Below, piece after piece: positions 45,797 to 59,300 of a DNA stretch of 64,000 nucleotides (the first letter of the stretch is position 1; every line of letters starts with the position of its first letter). Source of the DNA: Euonymus europaeus. Lineage: Eukaryota > Streptophyta > Magnoliopsida > Celastrales > Celastraceae. The stretch lies in contig OY756967.1 in NCBI GenBank assembly GCA_963580455.1, forward strand, positions 21,002,022 to 21,066,021, read 5' to 3'. The notes under the pieces were generated by a model. It was given only the letters and a program-made list of their open reading frames with translations. It was not told the DNA's origin and searched no databases. A program made the position numbers and the translations under genes.

Positions 45797-47090
45797 AATT
45801 TTTTGTTATTTTTACTAAAATTTTTGTGAAAATTGGATGACACTAAAAAAAAAAGGTGCGGTGTCAATACCACTCACATTAATATTAGATTTTTGTGGGC
45901 TCTGTTAGACCCATAAAAACCCTATGTAATTTTTATTGGGGTGGGCCTAGTATAGTGAAATGAGCTGGTGTTTGGGTCATGACTAATTAGGCCCATAATG
46001 AGAAGTATGAGGGTAGTCTAGAAACTACGCCAGCGGCAGGGGGAAGACTCCCGTTGCTTTGATTCATTAGGAGACCGTCGATCTCGAATCCGGTAATCTT
46101 GGGAAGAATGTTAAGACTGGCTATTGCTTTCACGTTTTCACCAGAACATTAACCTTATACGCGTACCCATATGACCTTTCGAGTTTCAATCCACGGTGGT
46201 CGAAATAGTAAATATTGAATACATTACTCGTGTGTTTAGTAGAGCTTATCTACTAATTTAGGCTAAGTTATTTTAAGCTATGTACGTGTTTGGTAGTGTT
46301 AATTTATTGATAGAGTAAAAGCTGTCAATTTACCAATAAGGGTATTGTTGTATTAAAATCATATTTTATATCAATATTGTGCCATTTATAATTAATCATT
46401 TGAAATTATTATTAATAATTATATTTCATTATTTAACATTTGATGGAATTTTTTAATAGCATTTTTATATATATTTAATATTATAACACGTGTCCAAGGT
46501 TGAAAAAAATCTAAAGAAAATTCGTTGTTCTCTTCACACGTGTCCTCTTCTTTGTCTCTCTTGGGTCGCCATGTTCGGAAATTTCAGGCATATGCTTTCT
46601 GGCGTTGCACGATCATAGGAGAGAAGCAAAACAGAACAAGGGGCATTTGGGAGAATTCTGCATGGCGTGAGAAAATAATTTGGTTGAATGAGCGTCACTT
46701 TTATGAGCGGCATACTTTGGCGTCCTCCGCTAGAGTCGCAACCCCGTTTGGTGAGACAAGTGGGGCTGAGCTTTGCTCGCCGACGGAGCACGCCCACGCC
46801 CTCTCAACCAAACGGAGGCTTATACGCGGACGTCGCTGAGCTTATATTATTAGTCTTGTGTTGTCGGCCCAATAAGATGGCCAAACGGGGCTGCTTCTAA
46901 TAAAGTAAAATTATATGTAGATCTATTTTATAAGATTTATTAAGTATAAGGTCACTCATTTAAATTTAATTATAATTAAATTTTAGTTTTTATTTTTTTG
47001 TAATTAAGTTAATTTTTTATTGATTAAATTGTATAAGTGTCCTTTAAAAAATGAAAAATAATTTCATTATCGTATATAAAAATCAAATAT
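45797..47090. other. Intergenic, no supported gene
   Basis: Open frames of about 100 codons near 46525-46840 overlap on both strands with no family resemblance. About 46230-46900 has GTTTGGTAG / CAAACGGGG stretches of the kind found at ends of non-autonomous DNA transposons, but I could not match ends or a target duplication. The rest is AT-rich. Confidence 0.35.
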
Positions 47091-47097
47091 GTTGAGC

Positions 47098-47335
47098 ATA
47101 CACGAGCTTGTTAAGGTTTAGTAAATCTGTTCCTTTTATGATTTAACACTTATTGTTTGTGTTACAACATGAAAATACAATACACAAGTTTATTAGGATT
47201 TAGCGAATTCGTTCCCCTTAAGATTTAACACTTATTGTTTAGATCATAACATAAAAATCCAATACACGAGCCCGTTAGAGTTAACAAATATGTTCCTCTT
47301 AAGGCTTAATACTTATTATTTAGGTTATGTTAGTG
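47098..47335. repeat. Tandem repeat, about 83-bp unit, 2.9 copies
   Basis: ACACGAGCTTGTTA-GGTTTAG and TTAACACTTATTGTTT recur with a period of 82-84 bases (starts near 47100, 47183 and 47265). Divergence between copies is about 15-20 per cent by eye, so the expansion is old. No coding content. Confidence 0.8.
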
Positions 47336-48295
47336 AAAAAAACACAATTACATAATATATATATACTAATTACATTATTTTTTAAAAAAATACATTAAAA
47401 ATTATGTTGTGTTCGAATATGTAATTTTTTTTTGAAATCTATCATGTTTTTTTAGAGATAAAATGTTTTAAAAATTTATTTATGGAAAGAAAAAAAAATC
47501 TGCACCAGAGTGAAATGAAATACAAATAAATTTTTTTACTGAATTTTAAAACCCATAAGTTTCATTTCATGAACCTACCTATACGTCTCACTATTTTTTT
47601 TTAATAAAGTGGGTCGATAAATTACAAGCCATCATGAGATTCATGACTCTTGTTTTGGGCTTATTCCCTCTTCTTCTATTGGACTTGGCCCAACGTATAC
47701 CATTTGGTTTTTAGTACGGAAAACAGAACAATTTTGATTTTTGAGCCGAAAGACCCCCAAAGGTCAAGTCACCTTGACTTCTCTACAATGGTCACTGTTT
47801 CACCCATTTGAACTTGAATTTTTCACATATGGTAGTTAGCACATAAATTCATACCTCGTTCGAAATAAATCTCTCAACCTTGATCATCTTTTCAAAGGTA
47901 AGGATGGGTGGTCTCTCCAGTTTTGGCTTTCCTGCAACAAAAATAAGCAAAGACATGAAAAATTCCACATTTAACTCTCAATAACTACTAGTACTGGAAG
48001 GTTTATCTAGGGTAAAACTAACCTGGGGTCGGAAGTCGGAACACCGAAAGCTGGATTTGGACCTTTGGTTAACATCCCCTGAACAAACCAAGAAGCAAAA
48101 AAAAAGGTAAATGAATAAGGGACATGTAGCATAATAGAATGAAGAATGTGATGAGAGAACATCTTCCGGTCTTACCTCTGCGAGGTAAAGGCATACTTCT
48201 TGCAAGTTGTAGTTTGCTGGAAGTAGCCATCCTTGATAACATTCATGTTAAACAGCCAAATGAACTCGAGTCATAATAGCTGTGACGGTGAAAAA
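47336..48295. other. PPR-gene 3' flank
   Basis: No gene. About 47870-48240 on the minus strand may be 3' UTR of the PPR gene, possibly spliced (splice-like sites near 48000-48060 and 48178). The far left part is AT-rich. Confidence 0.35.
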
Positions 48296-50497
48296 TTAAA
48301 ATTGATCATCTGGAACAAATCCTCTTTGCAGCATTTCGTCATGGATTCGAAATGCCTCCTTCAGGTTGTCCTGGCTGACATGTCCATTTATTAAAGCTGT
48401 GTATGTGGATCTATCGGGATTTACGCCTTTCGCAATCATCTTTGACAATATCAGCTCGGCTTCTTGCATCCTACCTTGTCTACAGAACCCGTGCAGAATT
48501 GCATTGTATGTAAAAACATCAGGGCAAAATCCTCCTTCTTCCATCTTCTTAATCAAAAGAAAAGCTCCATCCATGTTGTCTTCTTTAACAAAGCCATTAA
48601 TAAGAGTGTTATAGGAAACGCTATCAGGAACAACCCCTTTTGAAACAATCTTGCTTAAGAATTCATAACCTTTTGATGCATCACCTGAACGACAATAGCC
48701 CTTAATAATAGCATTACAAGTCACGAGTGTAGACTTAATGCCTTTTGCAACCATCTCATCCCACAATTTTAACGCCTCAGAAGCACAGCCCATATTACAG
48801 TATCCATTGATCAAAATGCTGTACGAAATGTGATTGGGAAAGATCTCTCTGTATATCATGCCATTCCATAATTCATTGGCTTTCTCGATTTCTCCTACCT
48901 TGCAAAATCCATCAATTAAAGTGTTGTATGTTACAACATCCGGCTTGATATTCCTTTGAGTCATTCCACTAAACAAGCTTTTAGCTTTATCCATATTGCC
49001 ATTCTTACAGTGTCCATGAATAAGTGTTGTGAAAGTATAGAAATCAGGAAGGACACCCCTTTCAATCATCTCAGAAAACAGATTATCTGCTTCAGCAAGC
49101 ATCTTCTCCTTGCATAGACCATTCAAATAAGTATTGTACGTAACCACATCTATAGAGCAACCATGCTCTAGCATTTCATCCCACATTTTCATAGCTCCTG
49201 ACATAAGGCCCTTTCTACAATAACCATCCATAAGAATTGTATAAATCACATTATCTGGAACCAAGCCAGATCTCTTCATGTCTCCAAGAAACTGCAGTGC
49301 CCGGTCAAGATGTCCATTTCTCGAAAACAAACCAATAAGTGAACTAAAAGTAACTAAATCAGGAATAACACCTCTGTGTAACATTTCATTATAAACTTTT
49401 TCAGCTTCCAAAATGTCGTCTTTTCTGCAACTCTCAGCAATCAGGGTGTTATAAGTAGCAGCATCAGGACTCAAGCCCTTATGCACCATCTCATCCAAAA
49501 TTTCCTTTGCTCTACCATATTGTCCTTTCTTACACAAACAATTTATAACAGTATTGTATGTAAAGACTCCTGGTCCAAAGCCCATGCTTGACATTGTATT
49601 CAGTAAATCAAAAGCTTCATCTAGGAGATTTTCTCGGCAATATGCACTGATCATTGTGTTATACGTCACAATATCCGGGAAAACCCTCTTCTCCTCCATT
49701 TCAGATAAAAACAATTTAATATTATCGATCTTTTTATCTTTACATAGCGCATTAACCATTATGTTTAGTGAATAAACATTCAGCTCAACTCCACTCCTTA
49801 TAACTTCTATAAACACTTCCCATGCCAAATCAACCCAACCCGCCTTAACAAGTCCACCAAGAAGACTATTGCACGCATTTATAGAGACACAAAAACCTTT
49901 GCCCCTCAACACCCGAAATGCCTCTGCCCCTTCCCTTAATTTCCTAGCTTGCACATATGTCCTAACTAACAAATCAAACACCAAAGTATTTGAGCAGACA
50001 CCCCAATGAGTAGAAACCAAAGAATCCACAATTTCGACTCTCGAAACGCCACTCCTCCTTACCATTCTCAGGATCAATGCTTGGGCATCGGATAATCTTC
50101 GACTCCGCACCAAAATGTGGATCATAGCACTCAAGGATACCGATGAATGCTTCAGATTGGGACATTTATGCGTAACAAATTCAACAAACTTTTGACCCAG
50201 TTGCAAATTATCGCGGCAACGATGAACAACTTCAACTATGATTGATGTGTTTAAGCGAAACTGATAATTAATAAAAGAATTCGTATTACCTCGCTTCAAG
50301 CTGAAGAGAATTTTCTCCACCAACAATGAATCAGAGAGATGAGGAGTTGCGATTGTTTCTTGATAGGGTTTGATAGAGGGTTCTACGCTTTGGAGAGTTG
50401 TAAGAGACTTGTTCGAAGATGAATACACTGATTGAGGTTTTGTGTGGCCAGTGAGGATCCTGAGAGTGGAGTTAATATGGAGACACTGAGCCGCCAT
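48296..50497 (-). CDS. P-class pentatricopeptide repeat protein, At5g01110-like, 733 aa
   Basis: A single intronless exon, as usual for plant PPR genes. The first roughly 170 residues are a non-repeat leader rich in Ser/Thr/Arg and poor in acids at its N-terminus, compatible with an organelle (probably mitochondrial) transit peptide. From about residue 170 to the end there are about 16 consecutive 35-residue P-type motifs, with the hallmark VTYNTLI and PDVVTYNTLIDGFCKVGEIE patterns. No PLS, E or DYW domains are present. It closely follows Arabidopsis At5g01110 along its length and ends the same way (RIHDEMLQRGFVPDD). PPR proteins bind organelle RNA in a sequence-specific way through residues 5 and 35 of each motif; the RNA target is not known to me. 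The start at 50497 is the first ATG after a stop and gives a plausible transit peptide. Confidence 0.92.
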   Translation of the reverse strand: MAAQCLHINSTLRILTGHTKPQSVYSSSNKSLTTLQSVEPSIKPYQETIATPHLSDSLLVEKILFSLKRGNTNSFINYQFRLNTSIIVEVVHRCRDNLQLGQKFVEFVTHKCPNLKHSSVSLSAMIHILVRSRRLSDAQALILRMVRRSGVSRVEIVDSLVSTHWGVCSNTLVFDLLVRTYVQARKLREGAEAFRVLRGKGFCVSINACNSLLGGLVKAGWVDLAWEVFIEVIRSGVELNVYSLNIMVNALCKDKKIDNIKLFLSEMEEKRVFPDIVTYNTMISAYCRENLLDEAFDLLNTMSSMGFGPGVFTYNTVINCLCKKGQYGRAKEILDEMVHKGLSPDAATYNTLIAESCRKDDILEAEKVYNEMLHRGVIPDLVTFSSLIGLFSRNGHLDRALQFLGDMKRSGLVPDNVIYTILMDGYCRKGLMSGAMKMWDEMLEHGCSIDVVTYNTYLNGLCKEKMLAEADNLFSEMIERGVLPDFYTFTTLIHGHCKNGNMDKAKSLFSGMTQRNIKPDVVTYNTLIDGFCKVGEIEKANELWNGMIYREIFPNHISYSILINGYCNMGCASEALKLWDEMVAKGIKSTLVTCNAIIKGYCRSGDASKGYEFLSKIVSKGVVPDSVSYNTLINGFVKEDNMDGAFLLIKKMEEGGFCPDVFTYNAILHGFCRQGRMQEAELILSKMIAKGVNPDRSTYTALINGHVSQDNLKEAFRIHDEMLQRGFVPDDQF

Positions 50498-53382
50498 TTA
50501 ATTTAGATGAGAACAAGCGACGGCGTCTACTTTCGACGGCGATTTTAGCGTGCCTGTGAGCTCGTCGGGGATAATGGCTCCTGAAGCGTTCGGTGGGCCG
50601 GACGGAGATTCGTTCTCTGCAATCCTCAAAAAAATGGACGAGCCTCTCTGAAAATCCCCTCTAATACTTTCTTATGTCCAAATTTTCCCCAACTTGTCTA
50701 CTATTTTCGTTTGTCCAACCCTAATTGGAACACAACTTTACATTACAAATAATGATTGCTAGAATGTTTGAGAGCTTGTTTTTAATGGGATTTAGAGGGT
50801 TAGGCTACTAAGGTGTTAATTAGAGAAAAATATATTTTGCATAGTTTTGATACTTTCGTGAGTTTTGTAGAATACATTGAATCGATGGGTTTATAGTCTA
50901 TTTGGCACAATAGTCCCTCTTGCGATCTCCATAAAAAATATCCAACCTAAGGTATTGATGTTACTTGTGCACTCATTTTGCTACCTCCAGTAAATCATGG
51001 GTTAATTGAGGAGGCAATTTATTTTCTTGACATACAATAAGAGATGGACCAGAGCCAAACAAACCAATCAGCCTAAAACTAAGGTAAGAGATCGGCCAAG
51101 CTAGTGGATCTTCCCAAATTCACGTTGCAATCTTGGGGTTAGAGCGAATTCAATACATACCATCCTTGCGAGTGCGATATGCGAAAATGATTTGTTCCAA
51201 TCAATCCCGAGATTAACATAATTGATTAGCACGATTATAAAAGGGATCATTGTAAATAAAAGGGAGAAATGAATGTAAAAGGATTCTTTTTATTACTTAA
51301 AACACACCCTTGAGATCAAGAGCTTATTTGAGCATCACGGTCATCTACGATTGTCATTTGACTTATTGACATTTCTTAATTTCTGGTTCACAGAGTTCAA
51401 GAACATTAGAATGAGTGGTGAATCAAGTAGAAAATATTCACTGCAATCAAATTATGTGAACAATACTCCTTGCAACTAGGAATTAAACAAGAGAAATGCT
51501 ACATCCGCCAAAAAAACATGACCCTCTATTTTATTCTCAAATCTATGTGATGTGTGTTTAAACCATTGATCATAAATACACATATAAGGAGTACTTCACA
51601 TCCAACACTTCATATTAATTGAGAGGTGAAATGTATTGCACATTTTGGGAGTCTCAAAGATTATTCTTCGAATAAATAGGTCGTTTCTAGCTGGCGATTT
51701 GATTTAGTTTATAAATGAATGAATTCAATTGGACTTTGCCATAAAGTCCGTTTGCACAAAAAGCCCAGTTCATGAGCCTGGCTCTTTTGTTACTGAGCCC
51801 AGACCAAACGATTTTTAGGTTCGAGAAATAATAAAGTCAGAGTTCCATTTTTTTTTTAATTATTATTATTATTTTTACGGAATGTAAAAATGGCTCCCTA
51901 TGTTCTCCACCAAATTTGTTGCTTGCGCATGACTAATATCCAGATCACAACACATTAGAAATGGTCGCGATCATTAGAGTCGTGTATAACCTGATAATAC
52001 TGTTGCAATTGTTCTCAAAAGGTAACAAAGAGGGGACCATAAATAAGCTTGTGTGGCTAATGCTCACTGCTTTCTTTCTTCTTTTTCTTTACAGTGCACA
52101 CATCTTGTAATGCTGGTCCTAATCAATAAGGTCAGGAAGAAGATTGTTCTTGTTAAGGACGTATGTGAATCCCAAGCCACTTCTGCACATGCTTATTATG
52201 TCAAATATTTTCCAACTTTATTCTTCCTCCAATTGAATTTGTCAACAACACAAGCGCCAAAAGAAAAAGAAAAAAAAAATTACATACGTTGGATGACACC
52301 TTCCTTTTTATTTTTTTCCTTCTCGGGTCGTCATCATTATTTTTTAAATTTTAGAACACACATGTACGGTTTTTAAGAAAATTTATCTCTACTCATATAT
52401 AATTCGATTGTATTATGTTAATCCGATATGAGATAAAGTTTTAACATTATCAAAGTAAAATGATAAGATGATTGGTAATGGTAGTTAGTTGAACAAAATT
52501 TTGTTACGGAATACCATTATCCTTAACTCGGACCTTCAAACGAAATTAAAGAAAAATAGATACATTAATTATTGTCAATGGATTTGATTTTGATAAATAT
52601 TGAAAAATAAGTCCCGTCAGAAAATTTACAAACAAATTAATGACCCCAAAATTTAAAATAAAAATTTGGAATTTTATATAAAGAAGGCCACTCTCCATTT
52701 CTTCCACTTTAGCCGAACAGAAAGCATGTCAACAAAAAGAAGCAGCAGCTAGTGATGATCAGTCATCAGTGCCTCAGTGGTGTTTACTGCTGGGATAAGG
52801 CGACTGTAAAAAGAAAGAACTGTCAAATTACAACTTCTTCACTTTGCTCTCTCTCTCTCTCTCTCACCTCGACAGACAGACAGAGAGAACAACTAGTATA
52901 CTATACGCACCGCCACCGTGTTTTACGCTTTCACTGCTTTCTACTCTGCCAAATTTATCAACACTGCTGATTTAGATCACACAATTTTCCTGGATTTTCC
53001 CTCACGTTCTCGCCATCGACTCCCTCCAATACGGTACCTCTCCTCGAGCTGGCAATAATCTCGAAAGACTTTTGAAATTTATTTGTTAGCTTGATTTTGA
53101 TTGTTTCCGTTTCAACGCTCGGAGGATTCTACTTCACGAGCTTTGAATTTAGCTCTTCAATCTGAAGAGGCGGAGACCGTGGGGTTGGAGTTGGAAGTGA
53201 TGGTGGAGTTTGGATTCTGTGCCGATTTGGAGCGAGTTGTTTGGGTGGATTTAGGGTTCAGAAGGTGAATGGCAGGGTTTGATTTTGAGAACGGTTGGGC
53301 CGAAACATTGCTACTTCTTGGATTCTTCTGGAGGAGATCTTTTCATCCGAGGGAGGGTCTGTTTTTGTTCTCTCCTTTCTAG
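50498..53382. other. Intergenic plus PRAF 5' UTR
   Basis: No gene. About 50500-50640 is the GC-richer promoter/5' UTR of the PPR gene. About 51515-51665 is a dispersed repeat copy. About 52690-53382 is likely PRAF-gene promoter and 5' UTR with a (CT)n tract at 52846-52866. Open frames such as 52053-52376 show no family resemblance. Confidence 0.45.
51515..51665. repeat. Dispersed repeat, copy A
   Basis: CATTGATCATAAATACACAT, then ACTTCACATC-AACA-TTCA and TATTAATTGAG-GGTGAAAT, shared with 63160-63315 (same orientation) and 63530-63690 (inverted). A MITE-like non-coding family is likely. Ends and target duplications were not resolved. Confidence 0.6.
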
Positions 53383-56300
53383 ATGTCGCGGACCAACGGG
53401 ATGGCTTCGGATCTTAGCAGGTCTGGCGCCGTTGAAAGGGATACTGAGCAGGTATCTTTTTAAGTGTATTTCACTTGTTGATTTATTTTTTTCTCACTTT
53501 TTAGCGAGTTATTTATGTTGTTAGATGATTCTTTTTAATAGCAAATTGAACTCTCGTGGATTAAAAAAAGCTTAAGAGGATGATTCCTGTTGAGTTGACG
53601 TCTTCCCATACATTGTGAGCACATTATTGATATATTTGGAGTAATTAGGTTTTGGTTTTGGTTTTTTTATAATTCATTAGGTTAATATGGATGAAATAAT
53701 GAAAATGCTTGATGCAGTTGAATTGATTTTAAATACAGGATTTGCTAAAGCATGGTTGACCGTATATCAATGTACCATGCCATTCATATTTGTAGATTGT
53801 AGCAGTGTTAATAACACTAAGATCTAGTTACAGGGTTGTGATAAGATAGGTCATGGAGAAGAAAGAAATCCCGATCATCTTGATAAGTGTGGTCACACAA
53901 ACCGAGAAGATCTATCTTGGAGAAAGTAACATGATGTATGTCATTTGCCGAAGATATAGTCCTAGTGAATGAGACTTGTGAAGAGTCAGTTTGAGTTTGA
54001 AATATAGGCATACATCTTGGAATCTACAGGCTTTAGATAATATATGTTGTGTAATTTAATCAAAGATAGGAGAAGCATTGAAGATTTTGTTCAAATGGAT
54101 AGGAAAGAGATACAAATTAGTTGGATTTGGAATATCTTTGCTCAATAATTCAAAGCAAAGAGAGACAGAGAAGATGTTTCCCATCCTTTTGAAGCTGGTT
54201 GTATGGAGTGGACGAATGCATTCAATGCATTTGTTGTCTCATGAAACCAAAGAGTATCCTCGAAATAAAATGTAAATTCTAAAGGTTTGTTATAAATCTT
54301 GCAATGATGTCCAGCATGGAATGTAGAGCTATTAAGTGAAGCCATTTTCCTTTTACTTGTTCAAGAATCTCCTCCCTTCTCCCATTCCGCCCTGAAGAGT
54401 TACTAGGCCCACTTCACATTTTTCATGTTCAAATTTAACACTTCCCATTTAAGATTATTCTTTTTACCAAACACGTGGATCCAACCACAATAAAAAAGAT
54501 GAACGTATTTCCATTTAAAAAATGAAGATGAATATACAAGAGATGAGAATGTTGTCATGGGTGTGTGGCAACACGAGTAAATATGGGATAGGAGATTAGG
54601 TATTCACTCTAAAATAGAGGTAGCTCTGATTGGGGATAAAATGAGAAAATCATCTAGGATAGTTTGGATGTGAAAATTGTCATAGGACCTTTTCGTCAAT
54701 TTGTTTCAGAATATCGCTATAGACACGCTGATGTGCATTTAATGGATTTTCCTTTTCACCCTTTTTATCCCAACTATTTTTTCTCTAGAATACCTACAAC
54801 CTTTCAATTTCCTTGATTATTTTAATTTTTAATCTTCAGCTATATTATTGTTTTGATATTCCTAATTTAATTCTATAATTGTAACTCTACCTACAAGTAT
54901 GTTGAGTATCCTCAAGTTAGGTTTTTGAATGATTTCTACAACAGGCTATTACTGCTCTGAAAAAAGGTGCATGCTTGCTCAAGTATGGAAGAAGGGGAAA
55001 GCCCAAATTTTGTCCCTTTCGGCTTTCAAATGTAAGTTTACCCAAGTATTTTTGTATTGTTATTACTATTACCTTTTAATACCTTGACAGGATCTGCAAC
55101 GGAAGATGTTTGTCTCTGACTGTTGTGATAATTCTTAACCTTTATGAATATCATTGATCCTATTTTCTCTTAGATATATGAGGAAATCAAGGATACTGAT
55201 GGTAGATAAGTTATACAAACATTATAGGATGCCAAAATTAGATGAGTTTTGCATATGTATTATTTGTTTTGCATGTAATGCTGTGGTTATAGCATTAACC
55301 AACCTTATGTTAATGTTAGTTGTGGCTTTAAACTCAGAGACAGAAACAAAATGCATGGTATAATTGCTCTATGTAAGACCAAACAAAAGTCTTGGTATTC
55401 GTGGCCATGTATTTGTGGATCCTAGAATTATAATTGCTGGCTGCGTGGCTTGAAGGGTGTGTTTTAATTAAATCTAATTCAAGTCAATTTTAGTTTATTT
55501 CGTTTGCTCAAGGATTTATGTCTGAACTGGTTTAAGAATCATTTATAATTGGAGTTTAAATTTGCAGTAAGGGCATAATTTGCGAATTACAGCAACATGA
55601 TGGTAAAAACTGTTAATATTATTATTCTCTTAGATTTATGTTATTTATTCTGATGGTGTATACTCATTTATGATGGTTTAAAGTCATATCCTTCCCGGTT
55701 CAAACAAATGAGCAGAAGTCAGTTTCGAAGTACGTGATAATTTAATGATCTCTAATTTAAAGCTACTTAGATACTAATCCTTCTATGTTGAATCATATCA
55801 TCATCATCATTCGAGCCTTCATCCCAAAAGTTTGGGGTCGGCTACATGAGTTTATGAGAAAATCAACGGGAATCCACTATGTGTATTTTTTTTGCCATTC
55901 ATTTCTATCTAGGATCATACTTTCATCAACTCCTATTAAATTCATATCCTTTTTACTACAAGCAATGTCTTTTTAAGACTTCCTTTCTTAATGTTCATTT
56001 TGTCATGTGTTGAATCATATATATATAAATTTGTTCTTTATTATGAACATCTCACTCTTATAAATGGGTTAAACCGTGATGAATCTTCTAAGACTATGAT
56101 CAATATTATCTACTCTGACAGTAGTGATACTCTATTATATACTAAAAACGAGAAACTGATAAACAAAAAAAATATGCGTATCATTTTAGAAGTTGAAATG
56201 CATCTCAGAAATGTTTTGTATACCATAATAACAATTGAAGTATTCTGAAAGTGACTTTCATTTGTTCGAACCAAATCAAGCTTAAATTAGTATAATTCAA

Positions 56301-59300
56301 TTATGACTATATGCTCAGATTTATGATGTGTAATGGAATATAGTTATGTAGTTGGATGACTTCATGCATTAACATATTTTGACAGCATCACAGATTCACA
56401 ATCTCAGTCTGTAATTGTTCTATGGCTCTTTTTCCCTTGCAATTTTAGTTGCTTCAATATTTAGGAGCCATCTAAAGGTGGCTACTAATGTCTGTTATCT
56501 TCAAATGGTTTCTTTTAGTCTGATACATATTGCAATTATAGATTCTTCCTAAAAATTCTAAATGCGGAGTGTGCAATTGCTTTCAGGATGAGTCAGTTTT
56601 GATATGGTTTTCGGGGAAAGAAGAGAAACATCTTAGACTAAGCCATGTTTCCAGAATCATATCTGGGCAGCGCACAGTAAGTGTTTCTCTGTCAAGTTAA
56701 TATAGTGTGCAGCTCATTGCCACAATTTACAGTAACGTGTCTGGAACTTGTAGTAGTTTTGTGAAAATGTCATTCATTCGACCTTCTCTAATTTCTTTTT
56801 CGAAAATGCAGTTTCATGTTTACAGCTTTTGATAATGATGAAATGTGATATCCTCTACTTTCCTTTTTTATCTCCTATTGAGAACCTTCCACAGCTTCTC
56901 CAAGCCGGACAGCTCCATAGAGTAACCCAATATAAATATCATGCTAAAGTTCTGCTTGCTTACTTTCGGGGTCTTCTCCTGTTGAAACACCCATAGCAGC
57001 ACCACAAATGATAACTGTACCTTTTCCTTTCCTATAGGCCACCCGAATTTCGATGGATTTCTCTCTTTTTTCTTTTTAAATTTCTGGAAGTAAGGGGGAA
57101 AGATTTGGTATGCATGTTGCTAGTCTACGTCGACCATTCAGCTTCTGTGTTTTGATTCTGCACTGACTTTATTGTATAATTGTTGTTTCCTTATGTCCAT
57201 TATTTTTTTTTCCTTGTTTCTATTATGTCTAATTAAACATGACTAATCTTTTTCAGCCAATCTTTCAAAGGTATCCGAGGCCTGAAAAGGAGTACCAGTC
57301 ATTTTCTCTTATATATAATGACAGGTCTCTAGATTTGGTAAGATTTTCCTTTGCAGTAGCCATTTACTTTCGTCTTTATTATAATCACCAATCACCAATC
57401 ACCATATGATATGGAGGAATCATCCTTGCATGCCATTCTGTCTGTATCATCCGTAATGGCGTCTTTAACTCTGTATCTGTTACAATAGAATCAACCTGGA
57501 GATTTTTCTTTGTTCACTAGATCTGCAAGGATAAAGACGAAGCTGAGGTTTGGTTTACTGGTCTAAAGGCATTAATTTCCCGGAGTCATCACCGAAAATG
57601 GAGAGCAGACTCAGGGAGTGACGGTATTCCATCTGAAGCAAATAGTCCTAGAACTTACACTCAGAAAAGCTCTCCTTTGAATTCTCCATTCGGCAGCAAT
57701 GGGAGTTTGCAGAAGGTATAATTATCTCGTTCATTATTATTTGTATGAGGATATGGTAGACATCATTTGCATTTGTATAAACATTAACTTCACATTTAGG
57801 TACATGAGTGCAATCTAGAGTTCACAGGTTCGATTCCTAGAAACAACCTCTTCACATATTATGTGGGGTAAGGTCTACGTATATCTTGAATGTTCCTGCG
57901 TAAATCTTGAATGTTCCTGATCTGAGTGCACGAGAGTTTTTTACCTTTTATTAAGTGTATATCTAATTTAAGGGACTGCTTTTCTATACTTTAATCCAGG
58001 ATAGTGGTGATCACCTGCGCCTTCATAATCCATATGACAGTCCCCCCAAGAATGGTATAGATAAGGCATTTTCTGATGTGATCTTGTATTCCGCTCCTCC
58101 AAAAGGTTTCTTTCCATCAGATTCTGCTACTGTTTCTGTCCATTCTTTATCATCTGGAGGCTCAGATAGTGTACATGGTAACATGAAGGCAATGGCGACG
58201 GATGCTTTTAGGGTGAGCCTATCTAGTGCTGTTAGCTCATCAAGCCAAGGTTCAGGTCACGATGATGGCGATGCCTTGGGGGATGTTTTCCTTTGGGGGG
58301 AAGGCATTGGCGATGGTGTTCTGGGCGGTGGAACTCATAGAATTGGAAGCTGTTTCAGTGTCAAAATGGATTCTTTGCTGCCCAAAGCCTTAGAATCTGC
58401 TGTTGTACTTGATGTTCAGAACATTGCTTGCGGTGTCCGACATGCAGCCTTAGTAACCAAACAGGGAGAAATTTTCTCTTGGGGAGAGGAATCAGGAGGT
58501 AGGCTTGGACATGGTGTAGACTATGATGTTATGCATCCAAAGCTTATTGAGGCCCTCTGTAATACTAATACAAATATTGAGCTTGTAGCATGTGGTGAGT
58601 ATCATACATGCGCTGTAACACTTTCTGGTGATCTGTACACCTGGGGAGATGGTACACATAATTATGGTCTGCTAGGTCATGGAAACGAAGTAAGTCACTG
58701 GGTTCCTAAGCGAGTTAATGGCCCCCTGGAGGGCATACATGTCTCGTCTATCTCTTGTGGACCATGGCACACAGCTGTTGTAACATCTGCTGGGCAATTA
58801 TTTACATTTGGTGATGGAGTATTTGGTGCTCTGGGACATGGAGACCGGAAAAGTGTTTCAATACCCAGGGAAGTGGATTCTCTTAAGGGGCTCCGTGTTG
58901 TGCGGGCTGCTTGTGGTATTTGGCACACAGCTGCAGTCGTCGAGGTCATGGTTGGGAATTCAAGTTCCAGCAACTGTTCCTCAGGGAAGCTTTTTACTTG
59001 GGGGGATGGAGATAAAGGTCGACTTGGGCACGGTGACAAGGAAGCAAAACTTGTGCCTACATGTGTTGCTGCCCTTGTGGAGCCCAACTTTTGTCAAGTT
59101 GCTTGTGGACATAGTCTAACAGTTGCACTTACCACCTCTGGTCATGTCTACACAATGGGCAGTCCAGTTTATGGCCAGCTAGGAAGTCCTCGAGCTGATG
59201 GGAAGCACCCCACTCGTGTTGAAGGGAAGCTTTCCAGGAGTTTTGTTGAGGAGATTGCATGTGGTGCTTATCATGTTGCAGTTTTGACTTCGAAAACTGA

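Noticed and set aside
46230..46900. Non-autonomous hAT-like element or 104-codon gene
   Set aside because: GTTTGG-type ends do not match each other well, no TSD was found, and the frames on both strands lack resemblance to any family.
52053..52376. A 107-codon frame upstream of the PRAF gene
   Set aside because: Low complexity with A- and T-runs and no recognisable domain or splice support.
57830..57850. tRNA gene suggested by a GGTTCGATTCC B-box (and similar at 60496)
   Set aside because: No cloverleaf can be drawn; the context matches tRNA-derived SINEs.
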